NCBI GenBank assembly: GCA_001579985.1
Contig: LRSR01005402.1
Span: 1 to 28,137 of the forward strand
Length of the DNA: 28,137 bases
Source: Hypsibius dujardini
Lineage: Eukaryota > Tardigrada > Eutardigrada > Parachela > Hypsibiidae
Direction: 5' to 3'
The notes beneath the pieces are model-generated. The model did not search any database. It saw only the letters and a list, made by a program, of their open reading frames with translations, and was not told where the DNA came from. The position numbers and the translations under genes were made by a program. Of this stretch, positions 20,158 through 28,137 are shown one piece after another (the stretch's first letter is position 1; each line of letters starts with the position of its first letter).

Positions 20158-21273
20158 TTAGTGTTTTCCCCCTGGACGCTGATTCGGGCAAGCGCTACCT
20201 CGGTGGTTTTCGTTGCAGGTGTTGCAGCGGTGAGCGAAGTAACAGGGCCCTCGACAGTCGCCAGTCTGAAACTTGTTGTAGGTTTTGGAACTCGCGGGGT
20301 TGCCTGGCCCCACCACTCCAAAGGGCGTGAGCTGAGGATAGGGGCGCTGGCTGTACGTGACACTGGAGGTGCGATTGCCGATACGTGTTTGAGAATGAAA
20401 ATATCGATCACACAACGTTCGACGTGCATCGTTGTCTGAAAGAGAACCTCAAATGTGCTTGATCTCTTGGCGGAATTCGTCATCAAACTTGAGGATAGCC
20501 TGATCAACGTAATCTAAACGTTTGTATGAGAGGAAGGTGAGGTACTCGGTGAACTCTTTGCGGATGTCTGTCACGTCGTTTGAAGCGTTCTATCGGGAAA
20601 GGATTTTATGAAATTCCACAAAAAACTCGTTTAGAGAGATGCTCAAGGCTGCCATTTTTTTGTCGCCTGTACCATTTTTTGGGTTGACTGACTCGTGGGG
20701 ACGTAGTAAATTTTGTGCATGTTTGTATGGAAAAACTTGTTCGAAAGTATCGTCGTCTGAATCGTAGTCAGACTCACCTGGAAGAGCCAAGGGTGCAGGA
20801 CGGTTGTACTGCTGGGGGGTGGCGAGCAGAGCGGGTGGGGGGTGCGTGACCTGGACTAGGGGTTTCTCCGACTTCAGCCACTGCCGAATTTTCAGCACGT
20901 CTCCGAAGAGTAGGCCGAAGGATCCGACCTCTTCGCTGGTCATTAGCTTGACATCAGAGCTCGATGTGAACCCGGCATCTTCCAGAGTCTTTGCTGCTTG
21001 CGGGCGAAGTTCCAGATGTTGAACCAGATCTGCAATGGTGTCCTGTGAGATGGTTGGCGTGGGAACGACAACGGCTGTAGCAGCACCGACGGACGCAGAA
21101 GTTGCCGGAGAGCCGCTCATATAGAGAGTGACGTCCTGGTGGTCGACTTGGTCTGCGACAATCCGCTCGATGAGGTCTAGCTTCAGGCCGGTGGTGGTGA
21201 GACTCATGTCGTCCAGAATTTCCTTCAGCTGGGGAACGCGGAGGAGCTTGAGCCTGTCAGCGGTGTATGGCAT
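20158..21273 (-). pseudogene. Gag of the DIRS-like element with SAP-like domain and Cys/His knuckle, two stops
   Basis: One frame of about 372 codons starts at ATG 21273. It is interrupted only by TAG at 20590-20592 and TGA at 20449-20451. The N-terminal about 40 residues have the helix-turn-helix spacing of a SAP DNA-binding domain (Leu-Lys-Glu-Ile-Leu, Gly-Leu-Lys, Leu-Ile-Glu-Arg-Ile). A SAM-like helical region and an Asp-rich segment follow. After the second stop comes a Cys/His cluster of the type C-x3-C-x3-H-x2-C-x2-C-x4-H-x4-C, resembling the nucleic-acid-binding knuckle of invertebrate DIRS/Ngaro Gag proteins. The stops may be read-through sites, but with the damaged RT next door, decay is more likely. 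Confidence 0.75.
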
Positions 21274-21387
21274 GTTTACAGGCGGGGGTTAAAAGATGTG
21301 CAAAAAAAATATGCAGTTTCACAAAAGAGGCGAGAAAGAGTTGCAATGTGAAAGAGGAAACTGTAGAGAATAAAGGGTGTGCTACGC

Positions 21388-21395
21388 TATTTATA
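21388..21395 (-). promoter_or_regulatory. TATA box upstream of the DIRS-like gag
   Basis: The minus strand reads TATAAATA, a perfect consensus, in a locally GC-rich setting (GCGCGAC before it). It lies about 115 bp upstream of the gag ATG at 21273. It probably drives the genomic RNA of the element. Confidence 0.55.
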
Positions 21396-21726
21396 GTCGC
21401 GCTGGACCATACGCGAACAATTCAAAAAGCATTCGACGAAAATGAGCAGTCGCCACACTTAGAGGGTGTAGTCCGGCGAGACAAATTACGGAGAAGTCTT
21501 CATTAGTTATAAGCAGATTTAGGGAACTAAATCTTTCCCATTAATAAACACTATATACGGTTAAATAAAAAAAAGTATTATGACGAGAATGCATTAAGTG
21601 ACATTCATTTACAAGAACGAAACAAAACTACTCCAGATCTTCCGCGACAATAACAGACGAACACACGCACTCTCGCGGCATCTTCGCGTCACACTCGCAC
21701 GAATCTGCCCAATCCCGCCGTGATGG
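21396..21726. other. Intergenic gap, nothing recognised
   Basis: About 330 bp between the DIRS-like promoter and the end of the Merlin-like transposase. It probably includes the 5' end of the DIRS-like element. No repeat partner or gene was seen. Confidence 0.4.
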
Positions 21727-22664
21727 TTACGCAAAGTACAGGCTGTAATCGGTTGCGCCGTCGAAGTCTATCGGTTGTTGCCTGTACGTGCCAATATGCT
21801 TCATAAATTTGTCCAAATCGCAAGCAGTCGGATCTTCCTCGTTGACATGGTAAATGAAATCGTCGGTGGCGAGCATGACGGTGTGGAAAGGGATGCCCGG
21901 TGTGGAGAGGGAATCAATCAACCAACTTACACTCTCGTTTCTGATCACGCGGCTCTGAATTCGCCTCGACTTTTGCTCTGCCATGAGCATCATCAGAATC
22001 TTCTTCCCATGCTTGTTTCGTATTCTGCGAGACGGGTCTCCTCGCCCATATTTGTGGGTGGTTCCATCCAAACGTCATCGGCATACTCTACCTCTCAGTG
22101 ACCTCCAAGGACGAACGGAGTGTTCAGCAGGTAGACCGCAATCGCTGCCCGCACCAACGTCACCCAGTCTGACGCCGTATTCTTGTCAAGCCCAGTGAAG
22201 AGGGAGATCGATGTCTGCGTGTAATTCCGCCAGTTGAGAGGTGCGAGAAGAACCACAGATAGGTCCGGTTGTCGATGTGCGAGCGCGACCGAAATGTTTT
22301 AGTCCGCATCGACAGACTGCTCGCACACTTGGCACAGCGAAAAACCAGCATTCCATTCTTCCCGTGGATGGTCATGTAGATGGAGCACGCCTTGCAATTC
22401 GCCTTGGTCTGGCACATCCCACAGTCCTGCAGAAAAACCAGAACCTGCAAAGTATACATATATCAACCAAAGGAACAAAGCCAAAAAATGCAAAAATACG
22501 TCAACCTCAAGTCTGCACTAACCGACTTTTTTTTCAGTTGGTCCAGTGAGAGTTCCGGTTCTCCGCGCAAGAACTGCAGCAAGAAATTAGCCTGCCCACG
22601 CAATTTTTTTGGGTGTGGTAGAACCGGTTACAGCGTTTCTTTGAGCATGCAGAAATTCTTCCAT
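21727..22664 (-). pseudogene. ISXO2/Merlin-like transposase with short introns, broken
   Basis: Proposed 5' exons: 22664-22632 (ATG, 11 codons), 22573-22523 (17 codons), then from 22444. The 58-bp and 78-bp introns have GT..AG ends (GTAACC..CTGCAG and GTTAGT..TTGCAG) and keep phase. Exon 3 has a zinc-ribbon (Cys-x2-Cys and Cys-x2-Cys pairs around an Arg-Cys-Ala-Lys-Cys) and the Met-Arg-Thr-Lys-Thr-Phe box typical of ISXO2-like proteins. A one-base shift near 22220 moves the frame to Asp-Lys-Asn-Thr-Ala-Ser-Asp-Trp, then Leu-Gly-Gly. A TGA follows, then Val-Glu-Tyr-Ala-Asp where the family has Val-Glu-Ile-Asp-Glu. A further shift near 22070 leads to Lys-Tyr-Gly-Arg-Gly-Asp-Pro and an open 114-codon end. 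Two shifts plus one stop indicate a dead copy. I saw no terminal inverted repeats, so a decayed domesticated gene is also possible. Confidence 0.7.
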
Positions 22665-23175
22665 CTACGGCATATCCCTGCATGGCCGTTTCAACATAGC
22701 AAGGGGATCGCAGTTGGCGACATGAATAATATCGGCCACTCGATTACAGAGACCCATTCCCGTCATTTCGATGACAAAAAAATCAAAACAGACGGAATAG
22801 ATATCGATGAAACATGAAATAAAGTACTGATAAAAAATAAAGAAAAAATAGTTTATAAATCCGATGGACAATCGCCTTGTGAAAATTAGCCAACGAGTCA
22901 ATCGATCAGTCAACCAATGAAAAAAAACCCTTGAAATTGTAATTGCACGTTATCGATCAATCAACTGATACACTGATTGTGCCAACGCCGCTTGACCTAG
23001 TGAATCCGTATTTGATTGGTTTATTGTGTTCATAACTTCGCCCCAGACCCCAATCGAAATTCTGTTGATGTCAATCAATTTAGAATCAATTTTTTCATCA
23101 GAATAGGTTAAAATGTCTAAAATTTGAACACTATCCCTAAAATCACAATTTACCGATTAATAGATACATTTTGAC
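22665..23175. other. Intergenic, AT-rich, no gene recognised
   Basis: Sequence between the Merlin-like start and the GPCR fragment. It is rich in ATCGAT/CAATCA words, e.g. several ATCAATCA repeats around 22890-23090, but has no supported feature. Confidence 0.5.
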
Positions 23176-23671
23176 ATGAATTCCGCATCTCGAAACTACA
23201 CGCATCTAATCCAATTTCATCCCTCAAATATGCCTCTTTTGAACACTTCGACTGTCAATACAACCCTGATTCTCTATTCGCAGCAGATTCCGCTGTCCCG
23301 TCTGTCAATGACATTTACTGCGTCTTCACCTGTTTCCCCGCTCTGCTCATCCTTACCGGTGTTAGCATGTACCTCGCTGTGTTGACCACTTTTTCATGCG
23401 TCCTACCATCATAACTCGCTTCACCGTCAACCTCATCAGCCTATCTGTAATCAACCTCCTCCACGGGCTGATTTACTGGTCGCAAGCCATCTTTCGACCT
23501 ATCACATTGGGTGCCTGGCTCAATTCTCCCCACACTTGTGCGGCCTTTCAATACTTCACTTGGATTTTGCCGATCATGACGATGATTAATATTTTTGTCA
23601 TCTGCAGCAATCGCGGGGTGGCATTATTATTCCCAACTATTTCACCTCATGCCGCTTCCTTAAGGATGTAA
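23176..23671 (+). pseudogene. GPCR fragment (N-terminus to TM3), two frameshifts
   Basis: The frame from ATG 23176 gives an N-terminus with three Asn-x-Ser/Thr sequons. Around 23280 the homology moves to another frame encoding TM1 (Cys-Phe-Pro-Ala-Leu-Leu-Ile-Leu, about 23325-23390). A five-T run at 23390-23394 then marks a second shift into the frame carrying TM2 (Val-Asn-Leu-Ile-Ser-Leu-Ser), a Trp plus conserved Cys before TM3, and a TM3 ending Cys-Ser-Asn-Arg-Gly. The Asn-Arg there parallels the Asn-Arg-Ile-Trp of the complete receptor at 11378-14058, so both likely belong to one lineage-specific family. The frame ends at a stop after 23668 with no TM4-TM7 found downstream. Confidence 0.7.
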
Positions 23672-25060
23672 CAAGACTGCCTATTCCCAGCTATCGTGCT
23701 GTAGTCTGGAATATGGTGCGCAATTTCGACCGAAAAATATGAGTTTGAAAAATTCATAAAAATGCACCCACAATAATCTTGTGGTTATTCGAGTAAATTG
23801 GTAAAGAAAACCCTAGTCTTACTTGTTAGATGTACGTGTCTCGTTGAGCAAAAGCTAACACACTGTCGTAGTGGCGGAGTGAGGTTGGTTGTGAATGGGA
23901 ACCGCATTGGAGCAGTAGTGAATTGAGATTGCCATTAATAATTGGCTCATGCAAATGTGAAGCGTCGTTCGTTTGCCAAAGAACCTTGGTTCCAACGTTG
24001 GAGTTCAAGTAGCAGTTGAAGTTTGTACCGCTGGCTCTTTCTAGAAAACAAAACAAATAACGCAATGTATAGCGCTCGCGTGAATGCAGAAATTACTTGA
24101 CGACTGGGCGTCGGTCTAGATTAGGGAAGTCGCAAGATGATAGGTGATCGGCTAATAACCGCGCTTATGGACACGTTTACTATTGTTCCCGATCCGGCAA
24201 AGAGCAGGGCTGTGACATCAAACGATTGTCACATTGCAATATTGGTTCTATCTCCATCTGTATATCTTCGGTTGAGATTCGCTATGCGAAGGTCTTCTTG
24301 CGGAGCCTCTTGCCGAGCTGTTTTTGTCTAATCCGATAAATTGCCTTTTTTGCGGGTACTTGAGCTTGAGCCTCGTAGAGTGAAAGGAGCTGATCTAACC
24401 AATGCCAGTCTTTCGGGGATGATGTACTCCTGTCTGCAGTGTCAGAAACAAAGCAACTAGTTTTGATTTCGCAATTACGTCACATGTTTGATTTCACTGA
24501 GTGGCAATGTAATCTTTCGTCCATTTTTGGCTTATAATGGCTTTTAGAAACATGTTCACCAAATATGCCTTCTTCTGTTATGTTTATTGGTGTAGACTAG
24601 TAACGTTCTGAAACCCAGCGACCAGTGATTCAAACTGAGTAAACTGTACCATTATAGAGTAATGGGGAAAGTGGGCTGCCCGAACTATTGGATCTTCGGA
24701 CTCATTATACTAACAAGGTGCCCCAGGGTCTTCGGATTCACTATAATAACAAGGGGCAACGAATGTCCTGGTACTGGTGAGCCCGATGCGATTGGTGCCC
24801 ATATTTACATGTAATGAACGCTGGATCCTTCGAATGATAGAAATTTACACACAAACACATCCAGTCTAAGAAGGCTTCTTGTAGATGTCGGTTACAGAAA
24901 ACCCAAAGAAAGAGTATCCTATCTCAATTTCATCTCCTTGCACATACAAGTCGCACTGAGCACTGTAGCTTTTCGTACAGTTAGTTTAATATTCACCATG
25001 TCAAAAAGCGATATGCTTATTTCATCCGTGAATCTGTGGCAAGTTCAATTGACGAATAGA
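23672..25060. other. Intergenic stretch with one short tandem duplication
   Basis: A minus-strand frame at 23826-24065 looks compositionally protein-like (Asn, Ser and Cys rich) but matches no family I know. A 36-bp duplication lies at 24693-24763. Nothing else is supported. Confidence 0.45.
24693..24763 (+). repeat. 36-bp imperfect tandem duplication
   Basis: TCTTCGGACTCATTATACTA and TCTTCGGATTCACTATAATA start two adjacent units that both continue into ACAAGG and a GC-rich tail. A handful of substitutions separate the copies. Confidence 0.8.
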
Positions 25061-25783
25061 TTAAACTACAGTAAAAACAACTAACGAGTCACTGGATTGA
25101 CGACGTGACACCCTAAATGACAAACTGATCATTCGTTTAACCATAGGCAGAGTAGATGTCCTCACGAAATGCACTTTGATTGAATTGTTGAACCGCGTAA
25201 TCAGCTGACAGATGATACCTACGTTGATCATATCGTTCCCGAACGGAAGCACGGTTTTTTCACATACTACATCATTTGCAAAACCCCATTGGTGGTGCAA
25301 GCTTCGGAAGACAATCACTGGCATCAGTTTCGGATTTTTTAAAGGTGGTCCAACTTCGATGAAGTCATCCGCATTTTTGAAAGCCGGTCAGTACTTCCAT
25401 CCGTCCTGGTGACACTCGAATCCTAAACGATAATACCCGTCACTATTTCGGTCGAATGGATGGGCGTTCATCTGCTTTTGGCCTTCCGTACAGATCATGC
25501 CCGGCGGTGGTCTAAAACGACGACAACTATAGGCGACAGCATCATCGAAGGTCGGCAGCTCTATATCTATGGTGTTGCTATAATGTGAAACGAAATCCAA
25601 GTGCTGCTTCCAGTTTACGCTGACGGCGTTTGACGGAAGTTTGGTGATATTCGTCACGAGGGCCTTTACCGGCTGCAACAAGTTTTAAATACGGCACCGC
25701 GAGAGTTTCCCGTTCGATAGCCAGCTCTCATCTTCCGTTTGGCTGGTGTTAAAACGCAGGCAACTCAGAAACTCTTGTTGAGC
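25061..25783 (-). pseudogene. Decayed coding sequence of unknown family, unit A
   Basis: A single minus-strand frame runs from about 25783 to 25061, interrupted only by TAA at 25685-25687 and TGA at 25388-25390. The frame continues sensibly across the TGA: Trp-Lys-Tyr-stop-Pro-Ala-Phe-Lys, where TGG to TGA would explain the break. It is moderately rich in Cys and aromatic residues and contains Trp-Lys-Gln-x7-Tyr-Ser-Asn-x3-Ile-Glu-Leu-Pro. That word recurs in unit B upstream. No domain is recognised. An extracellular or secreted protein is possible from the composition, but this is a guess. Confidence 0.45.
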
Positions 25784-25957
25784 TGAAAATTCACAGCCAT
25801 CATTAACAGCACCTCACGTTTAGTTCCGGTTAAAACGCTTTGAGGAAGTTCAAAATTTTCCTTGGTAGGCAACTTAAAAGATCAAAAAGTTTTCTTGATT
25901 TAGGTGAGTGGGCTTGTTATAAGCGACGAGGGTAGTGACTGGAGCGAGAGTTAAATC

Positions 25958-26260
25958 TCAGCACCGGTATTCTGATCTCCAATATTTGTTGCGGTTAATG
26001 TGTTCGGCTGGCTGTTGAAACGAAACCCGATTATTGTCAAGCCTAAGCGGAAGCTCAATGGAATCGTTGCTGTATCCACAGCAGTAAACACACTTCTGCT
26101 TCCAGCCCCGGTAATTTGATTTGCAATCGATCCTCGTTGTCGATGATCAAAGGAGGCGGAAACTCATTACGGAATTCTGCCTCATCTAATCAGGCTCCGC
26201 AATGTCCATGGTGAGAAAACTGCAATTATTTTGTTCCATAAGTTCCGGTTGCACTGTAAA
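25958..26260 (-). pseudogene. Decayed coding sequence of unknown family, unit B
   Basis: Fragments in different minus-strand frames. A Met-led piece (about 26255-26170) is followed by a shifted piece with Pro-Pro-Pro-Leu-Ile-Ile-Asp. A third frame (26115-25958) then has Trp-Lys-Gln-x7-Tyr-Ser-Asn-x2-Ile-Glu-Leu-Pro and ends at TGA. The third piece matches the core of unit A in order and nearly in spacing, so the two are probably tandem paralogues or repeats of one protein. Confidence 0.4.
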
Positions 26261-26299
26261 TAAAGACATCACTGGAACCAGCAACTGGCATAGACTATA

Positions 26300-27310
26300 G
26301 CGGTCGACCTTATTTTTGTTTGAATTAAATCTACGTATTATTTTATCCTGATCAGATGTTGATACGCCTCCACTTCCTCATCAAGAATGCAAGGTTTACT
26401 TTCTTCCAGTATAATAACGTTTTCCTTATATCTCGTACAATAGTCTTCCTTATCAACGATATACAGGTTCTTAGTGTAGGTGAATGTATTCGTTACCGCA
26501 CTTTTGTCATTTTATTATTTATATATATTTTGTGGTTCCGAAACATCAAAAGTCATAAACAAAAAAGTCATGGTTTGATCAAAAGCCATAAACATACGAC
26601 ACAAACAAGAAAAATGTGTGGGACTTTGTGCAAACAGAACAGTCATAACGGAGGACTCACTGTGAAGCACACAAAGTAGCAAGAAGGAAATTTATGTGCA
26701 AAAACAAGGAGAAAATCAGCCGAAAGCAAATTTTGAGAAAAAAACCCCAAAAAAACACTTGAAAAATAACTCTGATTAATTCAACAATCTAGTGACAAAT
26801 GCACTGTGGTGGTCCATAATATAGTGCGTATTAAATACTAGTTCATTCATAATGCAAAATTTAACAGCAAAATTTTGAAACTATATATATAGAATATTCA
26901 GTTTTAAATCGTACAAAAACTCAACAATTGCAATCACAAATGGATGCTAAAACTGCAAATTATACGATGTACACTTTAAATAGAGCAGTGACAAATTTCT
27001 AGTTTTTGTTAGCAAAGCTGGAACGGATGCAGAAACGAGATCGTTCATTTTTTGAACGCCGTAAAAACGGTATTCAGGACAAAGGTGTGGCTCACCTATG
27101 GTTTGGTTAAAAAACTGTTTTAAAAATTTTATAATATAAACCAATTTGAAACTCGAAGTTTAATACATAACACCAGATATTGAATTACAGTGGTGAAGTA
27201 CTCTAATTACAAGTACCGTTTTATGCACCGTCGACGAAATAATGATAATGATAAGTGGTTTGTAACTTGACGCGATATCGAATAAAGACAAAAAAAGATA
27301 AAAATAATGT
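26300..27310. other. AT-rich intergenic DNA, nothing recognised
   Basis: Poly(A)-interspersed sequence with short random frames. No repeat, RNA gene or coding motif stood out. Confidence 0.5.
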
Positions 27311-27372
27311 CAAAACGGGAAGTTGAACAGATGACCTCCAACTAGGGACTCAGCCGCAGCGCCACCAGGCCA
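27311..27372 (-). repeat. tRNA-like / SINE-type pol III promoter remnant
   Basis: On the minus strand TGGTGGCGCTGCGG (27366-27353) resembles an A box and TGTTCAACTTCC (27329-27318) resembles a B box with one extra base. Between them is GGAGGTCATC, of the kind seen in tRNA-derived repeats. A credible acceptor stem could not be folded, so it is not called as a tRNA gene. It may be the head of a SINE or a pseudo-tRNA. Confidence 0.35.
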
Positions 27373-28004
27373 AAACATGCACTTTTATTCATGTTTCGAA
27401 GCTTCAGCATTAAGCATAAAAATGTAGAAAATATTTTCAACTTGACCAGTTATATTAGCAAAATATAAATAAAATAAAATAAAAACAGCTCATATACTCA
27501 GCCTAATGGTAAACGAGAAACATACGTTTGGAGGTGGTCCGAGAACGATTCCGGGGCAGTGCGATAACCTTCACGTAGAGCATCACCCATCAGCGTACTC
27601 TCCTCAGCAACAGGATCCAAGGCATCCCAACGCTCTGCTTGCATACGGTCATCTTCATCGTCGCTATGCACACACGATGGAATTTAGTTACTGTAATTAC
27701 CAACTTGTTAGTAATACTGGCTAAATATTGCAACATTACTAACCGCACCATCTGCGAGCGATAGGGAAAACTGCGGCCTGAATCATCGTCCTCGTTTCTC
27801 TCAAACCCTCGAGCGTTATGCATATCTGATTCAATTCTGCTGACCAATCAGACTAACTAAGAATGAAAAGATTTTTTCCGATGATGACGAAATAAGCTCC
27901 GCGTGATGTTCACCTCTTGGCAGTTGGCCAACCTTCATTCAAACGCATTTTCCCACGGTATTGCCTCTGGCACGGGCATTGGCTACAGCTGCAGCCGCAG
28001 GGCC

Positions 28005-28137
28005 AGTGGTAGTGGGAGTGGGAGTGGAAGTGGGAGTGGAAGTGGGAGTGGAAGTGGGAGTGGGAGTGGAAGTGGGAGTGGAAGTGGGAGTGGGAGTGGA
28101 AGTGGGAGTGGAAGTGGAAATGGAAGTGGAAGTGTCA
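28005..28137 (+). repeat. GGGAGT/GGAAGT minisatellite, Ser-Gly phase, cut by window end
   Basis: Six-base units GGGAGT and GGAAGT alternate for at least 130 bp to the window edge. An ATG at 27906 opens a frame that stays open to the end (77 codons) and reads the array as (Ser-Gly)n. This could be the start of a Ser-Gly-rich secreted protein or simply a microsatellite in an open phase. The leader after the ATG is not an obvious signal peptide. Confidence 0.85.

Larger units (their letters stand above)
17307..21395 (-). mobile_element. Decayed DIRS-like (tyrosine recombinase) retrotransposon
   Basis: The domain order TATA, Gag, RT, RNase H, overlapping YR, AATAAA on one strand spans about 4.1 kb. 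This order, with a tyrosine recombinase in place of a DDE integrase, defines the YR retrotransposons (DIRS/Ngaro/PAT). I looked for inverted or split direct terminal repeats between 17200-17306 and 21280-21600 and found none I could support, so the true ends are unknown and may lie farther out. Confidence 0.85.

Noticed and set aside
23826-24065. 79-codon minus-strand frame
   Set aside because: Looks protein-like in composition but has no family match, no splice evidence and random length.
27590-27735. Hydrophobic + strand stretch (Leu-Val-Thr-Val-Ile-Thr-Asn-Leu-Leu-Val-Ile-Leu) resembling a GPCR TM1
   Set aside because: Only one segment, no start, no downstream TM2 and early stop; too weak to call.

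Overview
The window is animal nuclear DNA. It has spliceosomal introns, rhodopsin-family receptor sequence, several classes of eukaryotic transposon, and simple-sequence repeats. The complete receptor gene has Asn-Arg-Ile-Trp in place of the TM3 Asp-Arg-Tyr motif. I associate that feature, together with short introns, with the expanded receptor families of tardigrades, so a tardigrade is my best guess; this is inference from family knowledge. No bacterial features were found.

Layout. (1) 1-7716: a nearly complete Ty3/gypsy-type endogenous retrovirus-like element on the + strand. Its 5' LTR is cut by the window edge. Gag, protease, RT, RNase H, integrase and an envelope-like glycoprotein lie in one uninterrupted 2372-codon frame. 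The 67 visible bases of the 5' LTR are identical to the end of the 3' LTR, so the insertion looks young. It appears to have landed in a minus-strand trypsin-like exon fragment (7717-7806). (2) 7807-10597: non-coding DNA with a 33-bp tandem duplication, a large inverted repeat (9273-9738), and G-tract/GGCGGATT repeat debris. (3) 10598-11293: a deleted Tc1/mariner relic with 34-bp terminal inverted repeats. (4) 11378-14058, minus: a three-exon class A GPCR gene (358 aa). Its second intron holds about 850 bp of G-poor tetranucleotide satellite, which is G-rich in the receptor transcript. (5) 14059-17250: mostly non-coding, with C/G tracts, a purine-rich microsatellite and a pair of adjacent hairpins. 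(6) 17307-21395, minus: a decayed DIRS-like tyrosine-recombinase retrotransposon with a TATA box, a Gag carrying a SAP-like domain and a Cys/His knuckle, a dead RT, an RNase H whose acidic residues remain, and an overlapping recombinase frame. (7) 21727-22664, minus: a broken ISXO2/Merlin-like transposase gene with short introns. (8) 23176-23671, plus: a frameshifted GPCR fragment. (9) 25061-26260, minus: decayed coding sequence of unknown family with two related units. (10) 26300-28137: AT-rich DNA, a tRNA-like pol III promoter remnant, and a (Ser-Gly)-phase minisatellite running off the end.

Overall this is a transposon-dense neighbourhood around one plausible host gene, the GPCR. The most notable object is the intact single-frame gag-pol-env element. 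The other elements show successive states of decay: DIRS, Merlin-like and Tc1 relics. All domain calls rest on motif recognition by eye. No searches were run.
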